Positions 23,381 to 33,739 of a DNA stretch of 64,000 nt are shown here, piece after piece; positions within the stretch are counted from its first letter, which is position 1, and every line of letters starts with the position of its first letter. The DNA comes from Citrobacter sp. Res13-Sevr-PEB04-36. GTDB taxonomy: Bacteria; Pseudomonadota; Gammaproteobacteria; Enterobacterales; Enterobacteriaceae. Position numbers and translations under genes: made by a program. The notes under the pieces were generated by a model. That model did not search any database. It was given only the letters and a program-made list of their open reading frames with translations, and had not been told where the DNA came from. The DNA lies in contig NZ_JADABY010000044.1 in assembly GCF_015672735.1 (NCBI RefSeq), forward strand, positions 62,001-126,000, read 5' to 3'.

Positions 23381-23416
23381 TGACGCCAGCTTTCTCTTAA
23401 CAATCCAGTGGCGTCA
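23381..23416 (-). other. Stem-loop downstream of eutM
   Basis: TGACGCCA at 23381-23388 pairs with TGGCGTCA at 23409-23416, starting 11 bases after the eutM stop. The following minus-strand sequence is pyrimidine-rich rather than a clean T-run. It could be a partial terminator or a 3'-stabilising hairpin that raises eutM expression over downstream genes. Confidence 0.55.
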
Positions 23417-23426
23417 CATGGACGAC

Positions 23427-23720
23427 TTACATATCGCTGCTGTCGCCTTTGAAGCTGATCGGGAACACTTCTTCCAGATCGCCATGCGGACGCGGGATAA
23501 CGTGTACAGAAACCAGCTCACCAATACGCTGCGCAGCAGCAGCACCGGCATCCGTAGCTGCTTTGCAAGCGGCCACATCACCACGAACCATGGCAGTACA
23601 CAGGCCGCCACCGATCTGCTTCACACCAACCAGTTTCACGCGTGCCGCTTTAACCATTGCGTCAGAAGCCTCAATCAGTGCAACCAGGCCCCGGGTTTCA
23701 ATCATTCCTAATGCTTCCAT
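23427..23720 (-). CDS. eutM: EutM, hexameric BMC shell protein
   Basis: A 97-residue single BMC-domain protein ([22 protein letters not shown] start, [13 protein letters not shown] core). EutM hexamers tile the facets and are normally the most abundant shell component. The length matches E. coli EutM. It is unusually well separated from eutN downstream. Confidence 0.97.
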   Translation of the reverse strand: MEALGMIETRGLVALIEASDAMVKAARVKLVGVKQIGGGLCTAMVRGDVAACKAATDAGAAAAQRIGELVSVHVIPRPHGDLEEVFPISFKGDSSDM

Positions 23721-23758
23721 TGTGTTTTCCTCTTAGTAGAAGGGGTCCAGAACGGGAC

Positions 23759-24775
23759 CTAAACAACCAGTGTTTGCGAGGCGCTTTCACGACTCATTTC
23801 AGTCTGACGCGGCACAGCTGCCACCAACGCCAGTTCGATAATTTCCTGCACGCTACAGCCGCGAGAGAGGTCGTGAAGCGGTGCGGCAAGTCCCTGAATT
23901 AAGGGGCCTACGGCACGATACCCTCCCAGGCGCTGGGCGATTTTATAACCAATATTACCTGCCTCCAGCGACGGGAAAACCATCACGTTGGCATTGCCCT
24001 GTAGCGGACTGGCGGGCGCTTTTTGCGCGGCGACATCCGGTACAAAAGCGGCATCAAACTGCAGTTCACCGTCGACGGTAAGCTGCGGGGCGCGTTCACG
24101 AACGATATCCGTCGCCTGCTGCACGTTAGCGACGTTGGGATGACGGGCACTGCCATTACTTGAAAACGACAGCATGGCCACGCGCGGCTCTTCACCGGTA
24201 ATCGCCTGCCAGGTTTCCGCGCTGGCGATGGCAATATCCGCCAGCTGTGCGGCGGTCGGCTGCGGCACCACGCTACAATCGGCAAATCCTAATGACGGTC
24301 CGAGATACTGCGGCAGCATCAGGAAAATCGACGACAGCGTTTTGCAACCCGGCTGTAAGCCAATAATGCGCAATCCTGCGCGCAGCACGTTTGCCGTTGA
24401 CGACAGGTTGCCAGCAATACAGACATCGGCTTTACCAGCACTGACCATCGCGGCGGCAAACATCAGCGGATCGTTGAGCTTCTCCTGCGCATCCGGCGGT
24501 GTTTTTTCGCCCGCACGGGCCAGCCAGCGCAGGGCAAACTCTTCACGCATCTGCACATTGCTTTGCGGATCAACAACCTGAATACCGTCCATTGCCACAC
24601 GGTGGCTCAGGGCAAACTGGCGCAATGCAAATGGGCTGGCGACGAGAATGGGGCGAGCCAGACCGTGCTGATGCAGGTAGTTCGCGGCTTTTAGCACCCG
24701 GACATCCAGCGCATCCGGGAACACCACCCGAGCAGGTGAGCGTTTGGCGAGTTGGCGAGCGCGTTCAATGATCAT
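23759..24775 (-). CDS. eutD: EutD, phosphate acetyltransferase
   Basis: A 338-residue PTA_PTB domain enzyme that converts acetyl-CoA and phosphate to acetyl phosphate and CoA, recycling CoA in the microcompartment. It lacks the N-terminal regulatory domain of housekeeping Pta. Conserved regions include [10 protein letters not shown]-like and [16 protein letters not shown]. The start overlaps the eutT stop by 4 bases. Confidence 0.95.
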   Translation of the reverse strand: MIIERARQLAKRSPARVVFPDALDVRVLKAANYLHQHGLARPILVASPFALRQFALSHRVAMDGIQVVDPQSNVQMREEFALRWLARAGEKTPPDAQEKLNDPLMFAAAMVSAGKADVCIAGNLSSTANVLRAGLRIIGLQPGCKTLSSIFLMLPQYLGPSLGFADCSVVPQPTAAQLADIAIASAETWQAITGEEPRVAMLSFSSNGSARHPNVANVQQATDIVRERAPQLTVDGELQFDAAFVPDVAAQKAPASPLQGNANVMVFPSLEAGNIGYKIAQRLGGYRAVGPLIQGLAAPLHDLSRGCSVQEIIELALVAAVPRQTEMSRESASQTLVV

Positions 24776-25575
24776 GACTTCTCCCCTAATCGCTGTTGGA
24801 TTTGGTTGACGCTCAGTGGATGCTTCGCCACGCTCAAAATCATCATCACGTAAACCGTACTCGAAAGACGGTTTAGCGCCTGCAGGATGTCTGGTCGCAA
24901 CACGTCAAAACCACGGGTGATAAACACCTGCGCCGCCACCGTTTCCGTTTCACGGACTTTGGTGCGCAGCAAATTAAGCAGTGCAGCATCACGACCATGG
25001 CTGGCTTCCGGCACCAGATGGTCGTGGTCCAGGTAGCGCAGCGGTTGATGCGAGAGCCGGTGTAAATCTCCGTCGCTTAAGCCAACAATGGCCTGCGCAT
25101 CCAGAGGTTCGTCCATGGCGTCGGCGCGCATAATGTTGCCTAAGCGCGAGCGGATATCCGCCAGCCACGGCTGCCACGGTTCGGCCAGTTCAATCTGTAA
25201 CCACACGGCCAGCGCAATGGTGCTGTCCAGCGCCGCGCGAAATCCCAGGCGCGGGTCACTTTTGGCGACCATTTTGTCCGCTGTCAGATGCGTCAGCGTG
25301 TCAGGTTTCTTCGCCACCGGTTGATGACACAGCTCGCAGCTCGCCTGCGGGTGTGCATCGCTGCTGGTTAAACCATGCACCGGCTGCGGCTGCTGCTGCT
25401 CGTCGTCGATAAACAGGCTTCCCTGCTCATCGATAAACTTAATGCGCAGTCGACGACTTTCCAGCAACTCCCGGGCAGACGGCGTCAGGCGAGCGTCAGC
25501 GGGGAGATGAATTTCAGCCCCTTCGCTGAGCGTATGATTCGCTCTGAGCCATGCTTCGGTAATGAAATCCTTCAT
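24772..25575 (-). CDS. eutT: EutT, corrinoid adenosyltransferase
   Basis: A 267-residue ATP:cob(I)alamin adenosyltransferase that makes the cofactor for EutBC. The Salmonella metal motif HX11CCX2C is present in altered form: His67, then Ser79-Cys80 and Cys83, so the first of the paired cysteines is Ser. The C-terminal half (from about 100) is the helical-bundle catalytic domain. It is coupled to eutD by a 4-base overlap. Confidence 0.94.
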   Translation of the reverse strand: MKDFITEAWLRANHTLSEGAEIHLPADARLTPSARELLESRRLRIKFIDEQGSLFIDDEQQQPQPVHGLTSSDAHPQASCELCHQPVAKKPDTLTHLTADKMVAKSDPRLGFRAALDSTIALAVWLQIELAEPWQPWLADIRSRLGNIMRADAMDEPLDAQAIVGLSDGDLHRLSHQPLRYLDHDHLVPEASHGRDAALLNLLRTKVRETETVAAQVFITRGFDVLRPDILQALNRLSSTVYVMMILSVAKHPLSVNQIQQRLGEKS

Positions 25576-25584
25576 ACATCCGCC

Positions 25585-26298
25585 TTAGCAGGACTGCCAG
25601 TTCGCAGGCCAGGCCACATACAGGAACTTCACCGTCGTCGGCGTACCAAACTCAATGCTGGAACCTTTCGGGATAAACATCACATCCCCGGCCTTCGCAA
25701 TCATGGTTTCGCCTTCATGACGAACGTGCAGCTCGCCTTCCAGAATCATGTCAATTTCGTCGTAGTTCAGCGTCCATGGGAAAAATGCGTTATCCCACTG
25801 CATAAACCCGGCGGCCATGCTACTCCCGTCCTGGTCAGTGACTAAGTCGGTTAAGCCGACGCAGTGCGGCTGAGCACCATCAAAACGACCAAACTTGACG
25901 CTGCTGCCGTCAATGACTTTGACGCCACCTTTACCGGTCACCGAGGCAAAACTCGGCTGCATTCCGCCCTGCTCCAGCGACTGTTTTTCCTTCATCACTT
26001 TGTCCATCAACTGCGCGACCAGGCTTTCGGTAAACTGTCCTTCTGGTAACTGCGCAATGATGGTTTCGCGAATACGCTGGCTTTCCGTTTTGCCGTCATC
26101 CGCCGCAGCAGGTGCTGCCGTAGACGTTGATACGGCTGCCGGTGCGGATTCATCGCATTCCGTGATAGTGACGCCCAGCAGCGCCGCAACTTCGCGCGCC
26201 TCCGGGGTGATGATGCTGGCGCGCAGAACAACCGATACGTCCTGTTCACCGCGTGCGTGGGCCGCACGAATATCGTTAGCTGTGATGAGTTTTTTCAC
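25585..26298 (-). CDS. eutQ: EutQ, cupin-fold acetate kinase-like protein
   Basis: A 237-residue protein with a variable N-terminal region, an Ala-rich linker (about 50-70) and a C-terminal cupin (about 125-235, DEIDMILEGELHVRHEG). EutQ is required for anaerobic ethanolamine growth in Salmonella and has been reported to have acetate kinase activity. The start is GTG at 26298 with AGGAGG and GAAAGG upstream; it overlaps eutP by 23 bases. Confidence 0.93.
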   Translation of the reverse strand: MKKLITANDIRAAHARGEQDVSVVLRASIITPEAREVAALLGVTITECDESAPAAVSTSTAAPAAADDGKTESQRIRETIIAQLPEGQFTESLVAQLMDKVMKEKQSLEQGGMQPSFASVTGKGGVKVIDGSSVKFGRFDGAQPHCVGLTDLVTDQDGSSMAAGFMQWDNAFFPWTLNYDEIDMILEGELHVRHEGETMIAKAGDVMFIPKGSSIEFGTPTTVKFLYVAWPANWQSC

Positions 26299-26755
26299 CT
26301 GCCCTTTCCTCCTTTTGGCTGAGCTCAGTCAGATAATCCACCAGGTGCTGCACACTGCTTGGGTCGTGGCTATTGAGCTCAAAAATCGGCTCCTGAAACC
26401 CTATCCCGCGAAGTAATTGTCGCGTTGCGGCGACATTGGCATCCGGCACATCCGTTTTGCTGATAACGGCGATTTGTCGTTTACTGGCGCCGATATCCAA
26501 CAGCCCGGCAGGTAAGCGACTTTCTAAATCATTTGCCGCGTGTATATAAATCAACGTATCAACATCCTGCAGCGTGGTAATTAAGGCGTGATACCAGCGC
26601 GGATGGCTAAAATATTCTCCCGGAGTGTCGATATCGCCGTTTTCATTAAACTCGACAGCCTGTGTTTTTCTGGCGAGGGAATAATTTCCCTGGAGCGCAT
26701 TAAAGAGCGTGGTTTTTCCCGCCCCCACCGTACCGACAAACGCAATACGTTTCAT
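26276..26755 (-). CDS. eutP: EutP, P-loop acetate kinase/GTPase-like protein
   Basis: A 159-residue small P-loop NTPase. The Walker A GTVGAGKTT is at residues 8-16, and a switch-like region DTPGEYF and a base-recognition SKTD segment are also present. The related Salmonella EutP has reported acetate kinase activity that would yield ATP from acetyl phosphate made by EutD. It sits between eutS and eutQ. Confidence 0.94.
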   Translation of the reverse strand: MKRIAFVGTVGAGKTTLFNALQGNYSLARKTQAVEFNENGDIDTPGEYFSHPRWYHALITTLQDVDTLIYIHAANDLESRLPAGLLDIGASKRQIAVISKTDVPDANVAATRQLLRGIGFQEPIFELNSHDPSSVQHLVDYLTELSQKEERAGEKTHHS

Positions 26756-26767
26756 CGCCGCCTCTGA

Positions 26768-27103
26768 TTAACTTTTTGTCAGGTTGCACAAAGTGAAATT
26801 TAATAACCGACCCAGACCGCTCACCGTCTGGAGCAACGCCTCTTCCACTGCACCTACAGAGCCGTAGATCACCAGCGCACCGCTAAATCTATCGAGAAAA
26901 CCGATATGTACATCCGCCGCTTTCAAGGCTAAGTCACCGGCGATCATCGCCGTTTCACCCGGCGTTAAGGTCATGATGCCAATGGCGCCAGATTCGGGAA
27001 CGCCGATCTTTTTCGCCAACTCTTCACCGGGGTGCGCAATCAGATGCGCCAGCGTGACCTGTTTCCCCGGCACAAATTCCTGGATGATGCGTTCTTTTTC
27101 CAT
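26768..27103 (-). CDS. eutS: EutS, bent-hexamer BMC shell protein
   Basis: A 111-residue circularly permuted BMC protein whose hexamer is bent, suited to edges of the shell. It is nearly identical to E. coli EutS by eye ([20 protein letters not shown]). It is the first gene of the operon, with the promoter region at 27104-27215. Confidence 0.97.
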   Translation of the reverse strand: MEKERIIQEFVPGKQVTLAHLIAHPGEELAKKIGVPESGAIGIMTLTPGETAMIAGDLALKAADVHIGFLDRFSGALVIYGSVGAVEEALLQTVSGLGRLLNFTLCNLTKS

Positions 27104-27187
27104 TGCTCACCGCCTCTGCTAAAACTGACCCCATCGTGGCAATTTTTCGTCAGAGTAAATAACAAAATTCGGCAACCAGGTTTAAAA

Positions 27188-27203
27188 GGTGAGGGAGATC
27201 ACT
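27188..27203. promoter_or_regulatory. Candidate CRP site upstream of eutS
   Basis: GTGA-N6-TCAC (27189-27202) matches the core of the CRP consensus. It lies about 85-100 bp upstream of the eutS start codon. Catabolite control of eut by cAMP-CRP is established in Salmonella, so the site is plausible but unproven. Confidence 0.5.
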
Positions 27204-27215
27204 AAGAAAGGGGAA

Positions 27216-27243
27216 ATAAAAAGGCGCGGGAGAAACCCGCGCC
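27216..27243 (-). terminator. maeB intrinsic terminator
   Basis: An 8-bp GC stem GGCGCGGG/CCCGCGCC (27223-27230 with 27236-27243) with a 5-base loop is followed on the minus strand by TTTTTATTT. It starts about 20 bases after the maeB stop and insulates the eut promoter. Confidence 0.92.
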
Positions 27244-27262
27244 GGAATTAATTAAAGTGAAA

Positions 27263-29542
27263 TTACAGCGGCTGTGTTTGCGCTTCTACAACCGCCAGCG
27301 CCACCATATTCACGATACGACGAACAGAAGCGATCGGCGTTAATACATGAACCGGTTTCGCCACACCCATCAGCACCGGGCCGACCGTTACGCCTTCTGA
27401 GCTGGACACGCGTAGTAAGTTGTAACTAATACGCGCCGCTTCCATATTCGGCATCACCAGAATATTGGCGGCGCCTTTCAGCGGGCTGTCCGGCATGCGG
27501 TCATTACGGATGCTTTCTACCAGCGCGGCGTCACCGTGCATCTCACCGTCGATCATCAATTCTGGCGCACGCGCCTTGATAAGCTCCAGCGCAGCGCGCA
27601 TTTTGCTGGCCGACGGACAGTTGGAAGAGCCAAAGTTGGAGTGCGACAGCAATGCCACCTTCGGTTCGATACCAAAACGCCGTACGGTTTCGGCCGCCAT
27701 CACGGCGATTTCCGCCAGCTGATCCGGCGTCGGGTCATCGTTAACGTAGGTATCGGCAATAAAGGTGTTGCCACTTGGCAGCAACAACGCATTCATCGCC
27801 CCCGCCGTATGCACGCCGTCGCGGTGACCGAATACCGCGTTCACTACGCTAAAGTGCTCGTGATAGTCGCCAATCGTGCCGCAGATCATCGCATCCGCTT
27901 CACCGCGTTGCACCATGATCGCACCGATCACCGTGGTGTTGGCAATCACCGCACGCTGCGCCTGCTCCTGGGTGATCCCCCGGCGCTTCATGATCTGGTA
28001 ATACTCACTCCAGTACTCTTTAAAGCGCGGATCGGATTCATTGTTGACGATCTCAAAATCAACGCCAGCTTTGATCTGCAGCCCCAGTTTCTGGATGCGC
28101 ATTTCGATCACACTCGGACGGCCAATCAGGATCGGCTTCGCCAGGCCTAAGGTGATCAATTCCTGGGTCGCATGCAGCACACGCGCCTCTTCTCCTTCCG
28201 TCAGCACCACGCGCTTCGGCGCTTTGCGTGCCAGCGAGAAAATCGGCTTCATGAACAGGTTGGTTTTGTAGACAAACTCACTCAGCTTATCGATGTACGC
28301 ATCAAAGTCGGCAATCGGGCGCGTTGCCACGCCGGAGTCCATTGCAGCTTTCGCTACCGCCGGCGCAATTTTGACAATCAGGCGCGGGTCAAACGGTTTA
28401 GGAATGATATATTCCGGGCCAAAGCTCAGGTCCTGATCGCCATAGGCGGAGGCCACCACTTCGCTCTGCTCAGCATGTGCCAGTTCCGCGATGGCGTGTA
28501 CCGCCGCCAGTTTCATCTCTTCGTTGATGGCGGTGGCACCCACATCCAGCGCACCGCGGAAGATGAACGGGAAGCACAGGACGTTGTTGACCTGGTTCGG
28601 GTAGTCGGAGCGACCGGTACAGATAATGGCGTCGGAACGCACTTCTTTCGCCAGTGGCGGCAGAATTTCCGGTTCCGGGTTGGCCAGCGCCAGAATCATC
28701 GGCGCACGCGCCATTTTCTTGACCATCTCCTGGCTCAGCACTTTTGGACCGGAACAGCCAAGGAAGATGTCAGCCCCGTCAATCACGTCATCCAGTGTAC
28801 GCTTGCCGTCATCTTCCACCGCGTAGGCTGCTTTGGTTTCAGCCATGTTCGGTTCGCGATCTTTGTAAATCACGCCTTTGGAGTCGCAGACCACGATGTT
28901 GTGTTTCTGCATACCCAGCGCCACCAGCAGGTTCATACAGGCAATCGCCGCCGCGCCCGCACCAGACACCACCATGCGCACATCAGAGATATTCTTCTCC
29001 ACCACCCGCAGGCCGTTAAGGATCGCGGCGGTGCTGATGATGGCCGTGCCGTGCTGGTCGTCGTGGAATACCGGAATATTCATGCGCTCACGCAGCTTTT
29101 GCTCAATGTAGAAGCACTCCGGCGCTTTGATATCTTCGAGGTTGATGCCGCCAAACGTCGGCTCAAGGGCCGCCACCACGTTAATAAATTTATCCGGATC
29201 GAGTTCGTCGACTTCAATATCGAACACGTCAATCCCGGCGAATTTCTTAAACAGAACGCCTTTCCCTTCCATCACCGGTTTGCCGGCCAGCGCACCAATG
29301 TTGCCCAGCCCCAGTACCGCAGTACCGTTGGAAATCACCGCCACCAGGTTGCCGCGCGCGGTATATTTGTAGGCTGCCAGCGGGTCTTTTTCAATCTCCA
29401 GACACGGGGCCGCAACACCGGGTGAATAGGCCAGCGCGAGGTCACGTTGGGTGGCAAGGGGTTTGGTCGGAGAAACCTGAATTTTGCCTGGTACTGGAAA
29501 TTCGTGGAAATCGAGGGCGCTTTGTTTTAACTGGTCATCCAT
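27263..29542 (-). CDS. maeB: MaeB, NADP-dependent malic enzyme
   Basis: A 759-residue two-domain enzyme that decarboxylates malate to pyruvate with NADPH formation. The N-terminal malic-enzyme domain (about 1-425) has the NAD(P) motif [14 protein letters not shown] and GCSGPKVL. The C-terminal domain (about 430-759) resembles phosphotransacetylase and binds acetyl-CoA as an allosteric inhibitor but is not catalytic. The start at 29542 has AAAGGAACAAC upstream. A long plus-strand open frame inside it is a shadow. Confidence 0.97.
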   Translation of the reverse strand: MDDQLKQSALDFHEFPVPGKIQVSPTKPLATQRDLALAYSPGVAAPCLEIEKDPLAAYKYTARGNLVAVISNGTAVLGLGNIGALAGKPVMEGKGVLFKKFAGIDVFDIEVDELDPDKFINVVAALEPTFGGINLEDIKAPECFYIEQKLRERMNIPVFHDDQHGTAIISTAAILNGLRVVEKNISDVRMVVSGAGAAAIACMNLLVALGMQKHNIVVCDSKGVIYKDREPNMAETKAAYAVEDDGKRTLDDVIDGADIFLGCSGPKVLSQEMVKKMARAPMILALANPEPEILPPLAKEVRSDAIICTGRSDYPNQVNNVLCFPFIFRGALDVGATAINEEMKLAAVHAIAELAHAEQSEVVASAYGDQDLSFGPEYIIPKPFDPRLIVKIAPAVAKAAMDSGVATRPIADFDAYIDKLSEFVYKTNLFMKPIFSLARKAPKRVVLTEGEEARVLHATQELITLGLAKPILIGRPSVIEMRIQKLGLQIKAGVDFEIVNNESDPRFKEYWSEYYQIMKRRGITQEQAQRAVIANTTVIGAIMVQRGEADAMICGTIGDYHEHFSVVNAVFGHRDGVHTAGAMNALLLPSGNTFIADTYVNDDPTPDQLAEIAVMAAETVRRFGIEPKVALLSHSNFGSSNCPSASKMRAALELIKARAPELMIDGEMHGDAALVESIRNDRMPDSPLKGAANILVMPNMEAARISYNLLRVSSSEGVTVGPVLMGVAKPVHVLTPIASVRRIVNMVALAVVEAQTQPL

Positions 29543-29945
29543 CTTGTTGTTCCTTTCACGTATCGATCAAAAAAGTGCGCAGGTAACCCTTCTATACCCT
29601 AGATAATTCGAGTTGCATGAAGGCGGCAAGGGAGTGAATCCCCAGGAACATAGCGAACTATGTGACTGGGGTGAGCGAGCGTAGCCAACGAACATGCAAC
29701 TTGAAGTATGACGGGTATATTGAGCCGCACATTATCACCTCAGTTAGCGGCGCAAACTTTGAAGGTCTCCAAACTCTCACTACTCAAAGAAAGAATTTGT
29801 TATCAATTTATAACAGCCATGTTACCTGCTTAAGCCAGCAATACCATGCCTGTCTGCTATGCTTTTTGCTGACAACGCCTGCAAATTCTCCAAAAGTGTG
29901 AATCAACACACGCTCTAACGCTTTACTTTTCAAGGAGTATTTCCT
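29543..29945. other. maeB-tktB intergenic region
   Basis: Four hundred bases hold the ERIC element and, from about 29720, AT-rich DNA with the divergent promoters. The transaldolase gene talA, which precedes tktB in E. coli and Salmonella, is absent. A 79-codon plus-strand frame here runs through the ERIC and is not credible as a gene. Confidence 0.8.
29593..29719. repeat. ERIC element (127 bp)
   Basis: This is a full enterobacterial repetitive intergenic consensus copy. It is bounded by TATACCCT and GGGTATA, with the diagnostic core GTGACTGGGGTGAGCG and a central imperfect palindrome (CCCAGGAAC...GTGACTGGG). The length is the standard 126-127 bp. Confidence 0.93.
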
Positions 29946-31940
29946 ATGACCCGTAAAGAGCTTGCCAATGCCATTCGTGCGCTGAGTATGGATGCGGTCC
30001 AGAAAGCCAACTCCGGACATCCCGGCGCACCGATGGGCATGGCCGATATCGCCGAAGTGCTGTGGAACGATTTTCTCCGCCATAATCCGAGCGATCCTCA
30101 CTGGTACGATCGTGATCGGTTTATTTTGTCCAACGGTCACGCCTCAATGCTGCTTTACAGCCTGCTGCATCTTTCCGGTTACGACCTGCCGTTGGAAGAG
30201 TTAAAGAACTTCCGCCAGCTGCATTCAAAAACGCCCGGACACCCGGAACTGGGCTACACGCCGGGAGTGGAAACCACCACCGGGCCGTTGGGTCAGGGCC
30301 TGGCGAACGCCGTCGGGCTGGCGGTGGCCGAACGAACGCTGGCCGCGCAGTTTAATCAGCCGGGCCATGAGATTGTCAGCCATTTCACCTATGTTTTTAT
30401 GGGCGACGGCTGCCTGATGGAGGGGATTTCTCACGAAGTCTGTTCGCTGGCGGGAACGCTCGGGTTGGGCAAGCTGATCGGCTTTTACGACCACAATGGC
30501 ATCTCGATTGATGGCGAGACCAAAGGCTGGTTTACCGACGATACCGCGAAGCGCTTTGAAGCGTATCACTGGCATGTGGTGCACGAGATAGACGGACACG
30601 ATCCTGAGGCGGTGAAGAAAGCTATTCTGGAAGCCCAAAGCGTAACCGATAAGCCGTCGTTAATTATCTGCCGGACGGTAATTGGCTTTGGCTCGCCGAA
30701 TAAGGCCGGAAAAGAAGAGGCGCACGGCGCGGCGCTGGGTGAAGAAGAAGTGGCACTGACCCGCCAGAAGCTGGGCTGGCATCATCCCGCCTTTCACATC
30801 CCCAAGGAGATCTACCACGCCTGGGACGCGCGGGAAAAAGGCGAAAAAGCCCAGCAGGACTGGAAAGCAAAATTCTCAGCTTACCAACAAACACACCCGG
30901 AACTGGCGGCAGAGTTTACCCGTCGGATGCGTGGTGAGTTACCAAAAGAGTGGGAAAAGAGCACCGAGAAATACATTAGCGAATTGCAGGCCAATCCGGC
31001 CAAAATTGCCACCCGTAAGGCATCGCAAAACACCCTCAACGTTTACGGCCCAATGCTGCCTGAGCTGCTTGGCGGCTCTGCCGATCTCGCTCCCAGCAAC
31101 CTGACCATCTGGAAAGGATCAACCTCGCTGAAAGACGACCCGGCCGGGAATTACATTCACTACGGCGTGCGTGAATTTGGCATGACCGCCATTGCCAACG
31201 GCATCGCCCATCATGGCGGGTTTGTCCCGTATACCGCCACCTTCTTGATGTTTGTCGAATACGCCCGTAACGCCGCACGCATGGCAGCGCTGATGAAGGC
31301 CCGGCAAATCATGGTCTATACCCACGACTCGATTGGTCTGGGGGAAGACGGTCCGACTCACCAGGCGGTGGAGCAACTCGCCAGCCTGCGCCTGACGCCC
31401 AACTTCAGCACCTGGCGTCCGTGCGATCAGGTTGAAGCGGCGGTGGGCTGGAAGCTGGCCGTTGAGCGCCATAACGGTCCCACGGCGCTGATCCTTTCCA
31501 GGCAGAACCTGGCACAGGTTGAACGCACGCCTGAGCAGGTCAAAGAGATTGCCCGCGGCGGCTACGTACTGAAAGACGGCGGCGGGAAGCCGGATATTAT
31601 CCTGATTGCTACCGGGTCAGAGATGGAGATCACCCTGCTGGCGGCGGAGAAATTGACGGGGGAAGGGCACAACGTTCGCGTGGTCTCCCTGCCCTCAACG
31701 GATATCTTCGACGCCCAGGATGAGGCATACCGTGAATCGGTCCTGCCGGCAAACGTCAGCGCGCGCGTGGCGGTCGAAGCGGGCATTGCCGACTACTGGT
31801 ACAAATACGTCGGGCTGAAAGGCGCGATTGTTGGCATGACCGGCTATGGGGAATCCGCCCCGGCGGACAAATTATTCCCGTTTTTCGGCTTTACGGTGGA
31901 GAACATTGTCGAAAAAGCACATAAGGTGCTTAACGGGTGA
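29946..31940 (+). CDS. tktB: TktB, transketolase 2
   Basis: A 664-residue thiamine-diphosphate enzyme of the pentose phosphate pathway that transfers two-carbon units between sugar phosphates. The TPP motif ([13 protein letters not shown]) lies near residue 154, with a pyrimidine domain and a C-terminal domain as in E. coli TktB (667). A strong AAGGAG precedes the ATG. The 3' end overlaps convergent ypfG by 11 bases. Confidence 0.95.
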   Translation: MTRKELANAIRALSMDAVQKANSGHPGAPMGMADIAEVLWNDFLRHNPSDPHWYDRDRFILSNGHASMLLYSLLHLSGYDLPLEELKNFRQLHSKTPGHPELGYTPGVETTTGPLGQGLANAVGLAVAERTLAAQFNQPGHEIVSHFTYVFMGDGCLMEGISHEVCSLAGTLGLGKLIGFYDHNGISIDGETKGWFTDDTAKRFEAYHWHVVHEIDGHDPEAVKKAILEAQSVTDKPSLIICRTVIGFGSPNKAGKEEAHGAALGEEEVALTRQKLGWHHPAFHIPKEIYHAWDAREKGEKAQQDWKAKFSAYQQTHPELAAEFTRRMRGELPKEWEKSTEKYISELQANPAKIATRKASQNTLNVYGPMLPELLGGSADLAPSNLTIWKGSTSLKDDPAGNYIHYGVREFGMTAIANGIAHHGGFVPYTATFLMFVEYARNAARMAALMKARQIMVYTHDSIGLGEDGPTHQAVEQLASLRLTPNFSTWRPCDQVEAAVGWKLAVERHNGPTALILSRQNLAQVERTPEQVKEIARGGYVLKDGGGKPDIILIATGSEMEITLLAAEKLTGEGHNVRVVSLPSTDIFDAQDEAYRESVLPANVSARVAVEAGIADYWYKYVGLKGAIVGMTGYGESAPADKLFPFFGFTVENIVEKAHKVLNG

Positions 31941-32973
31941 TCCACAATGTGGGCCAGGCGTCGGGGCCATGCCAGTTATCACAGCTTGGCTCCTGCGCAT
32001 AACGCACCAGACGAAAACGCTGGCCGTCAAAACGCCAGCGCGTCTGGATCCCGCAGTCCGACAATCCGCGGCCCCTGGCGAGCGTAATCAGCTCGCGCGA
32101 TTTTTCATCGAACACAGCATTGGTCAACTCCATATCATTGCTTTCTGCATCCGTTTTAAATGGCAGACTCAACCGCACAGAGCGGGAGGTCAGCGGTTTA
32201 CTGCGGGAAACAATCCATGCCAAATCGATGGTGTTATACGCCCCAGCCTCGCAGCCTATCATCAGCAGCGCTTTGTCGTCCGTTAACGCAGAGACTCTCA
32301 TCTCACGGCGCATCGGATCGAGCGAGCAGCGTAACCCGTTTATCCGCCAGTTTCCGTAATCCAGCAGATCGTTGCGCTCTTGTTGAGACAGCGGAGTTGG
32401 CGTGGGGTTAACGATGGCCACGCCTTTCAGGGCAGGTGCCGGTGGCACGCTGAGCGGCGGTTCGTCACCTTTTTCGATCCAGGCGGTTTCACTGCCTACA
32501 CGTTTTTGCTGCGCGTCAATAAACAGCAGTGCAGCTTTCAGCCCTGTCAGCGACAGGGCTTGTACACCTTTTTGCAGGGTAATAGCCTGCGCGTTTTGCA
32601 CGGTCTGTAAAAAGGCGCTAATAGTGGCAGGATCGTCAGTCATCAGATGCCAGGGCGTAATGTTCCAGTGTTCACCGGTCAACGGCAGCGGTGCGCCGTC
32701 GAGCAGCAGACGCGGCGCAATCTCCGTCTCTTTAGCATCTGGAGAGTCCAACCCCCCCAGTTCGATGCGCAGCACCGCGTCGGTATGCGCCCCGGCGCTG
32801 CGGCTTAGGGTCATCACCAGGCCGTGATGTTCACCGGTATTGCGCGCCACGCAAAAATTCTGGTTATTGCAGGTCACCTGCCAGTCGGAAAATGCCTGCT
32901 GCGCAGGAGCCGCCCACAAAAAGCGGACCGGCAGCAAACCGAGCAGAAAGATGAAAATAACGCGATAGCGCAT
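31930..32973 (-). CDS. ypfG: YpfG, DUF1176 exported protein
   Basis: A 347-residue protein with a signal peptide ([18 protein letters not shown], cleavage near AAPA). The remainder matches DUF1176, with a conserved [12 protein letters not shown]-type cysteine segment and a C-terminal Cys pair. The function is unknown; it is presumably periplasmic. It is convergent with tktB and the stops overlap. Confidence 0.9.
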   Translation of the reverse strand: MRYRVIFIFLLGLLPVRFLWAAPAQQAFSDWQVTCNNQNFCVARNTGEHHGLVMTLSRSAGAHTDAVLRIELGGLDSPDAKETEIAPRLLLDGAPLPLTGEHWNITPWHLMTDDPATISAFLQTVQNAQAITLQKGVQALSLTGLKAALLFIDAQQKRVGSETAWIEKGDEPPLSVPPAPALKGVAIVNPTPTPLSQQERNDLLDYGNWRINGLRCSLDPMRREMRVSALTDDKALLMIGCEAGAYNTIDLAWIVSRSKPLTSRSVRLSLPFKTDAESNDMELTNAVFDEKSRELITLARGRGLSDCGIQTRWRFDGQRFRLVRYAQEPSCDNWHGPDAWPTLWITR

Positions 32974-33096
32974 GGACGGTACAACCCCGAAGTCAAAACC
33001 AACAACCTGAGCCGTATCTTCCTTGCGCGACTGGCGAGGCTCAATCAGAATCGTCGGATTGGCCGTTATTTTGTAAAGAAATATAAATCTCGATCA

Positions 33097-33672
33097 TTAG
33101 TCCATGAGATGTGACGACTGCAAATAATTCAGCAACAACACCGTTTTACCATCACGGATCTCGCCGGTTTTGATCATTTCCAGCGCCTGCGTGAAGGGGA
33201 GCTCGAGAACCTCAATATCTTCATCTTCAACGCCGCCGCCGGCATTTGCCCGCTGACTGTCACTGTACTGCGCGATAAAAAAGTGGATTAATTCGGTCAC
33301 GCCGCCCGGCGACATGTACAACTCAAACAGTTTACGCACCTCACCCACTTCATACCCGGTCTCTTCTATCGCCTCTTTGCGAATGCAGGCTTCCGGCTCG
33401 TCGTTGTCCAGCAGTCCGGCGCAGGTTTCAATCAGCTGTCCGCTTTCGTTGCCGTTGACCCAGGTCGCGACGCGAAACTGGCGGATCAGCACCACGGTCT
33501 TTTTCTCCGGGTTATACAGCAAGATGGTGGCCCCGTTACCGCGATCGTAAACCTCGCGTTTGTGGCGGATGACCTCGCCGTTGCTACGGGTCAGTTCATA
33601 GGTGATATTGCGCAGGATGAAGTAGTTATCGGAAAGGACTTTGTCTTTGATGAGGGTAATTTTTTGCGACAT
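33097..33672 (-). CDS. nudK: NudK, GDP-mannose hydrolase (Nudix)
   Basis: A 191-residue Nudix hydrolase with the motif [16 protein letters not shown] (REUxEExGU-like) at about 85-100. E. coli NudK hydrolyses GDP-mannose to GMP and mannose-1-phosphate. The start at 33672 ([13 protein letters not shown]) matches the known length; the frame extends 9 codons further. The C-terminus is LQSSHLMD. Confidence 0.94.
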   Translation of the reverse strand: MSQKITLIKDKVLSDNYFILRNITYELTRSNGEVIRHKREVYDRGNGATILLYNPEKKTVVLIRQFRVATWVNGNESGQLIETCAGLLDNDEPEACIRKEAIEETGYEVGEVRKLFELYMSPGGVTELIHFFIAQYSDSQRANAGGGVEDEDIEVLELPFTQALEMIKTGEIRDGKTVLLLNYLQSSHLMD

Positions 33673-33739
33673 ACCGGCTCCACGGCGAGAAGTGAGCAAT
33701 AATACTACGCCGTGAAACCGGGTTTGTCTTGACCCCAGC

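Noticed and set aside
28172-29425. A 417-codon plus-strand open frame opposite maeB
   Set aside because: It lies wholly antisense to a well-supported malic enzyme gene, its product is rich in His/Arg/Val with no family resemblance, and it is a codon-bias shadow.
29662-29901. A 79-codon frame upstream of tktB
   Set aside because: Its first part is translated ERIC repeat and it has no ribosome binding site.
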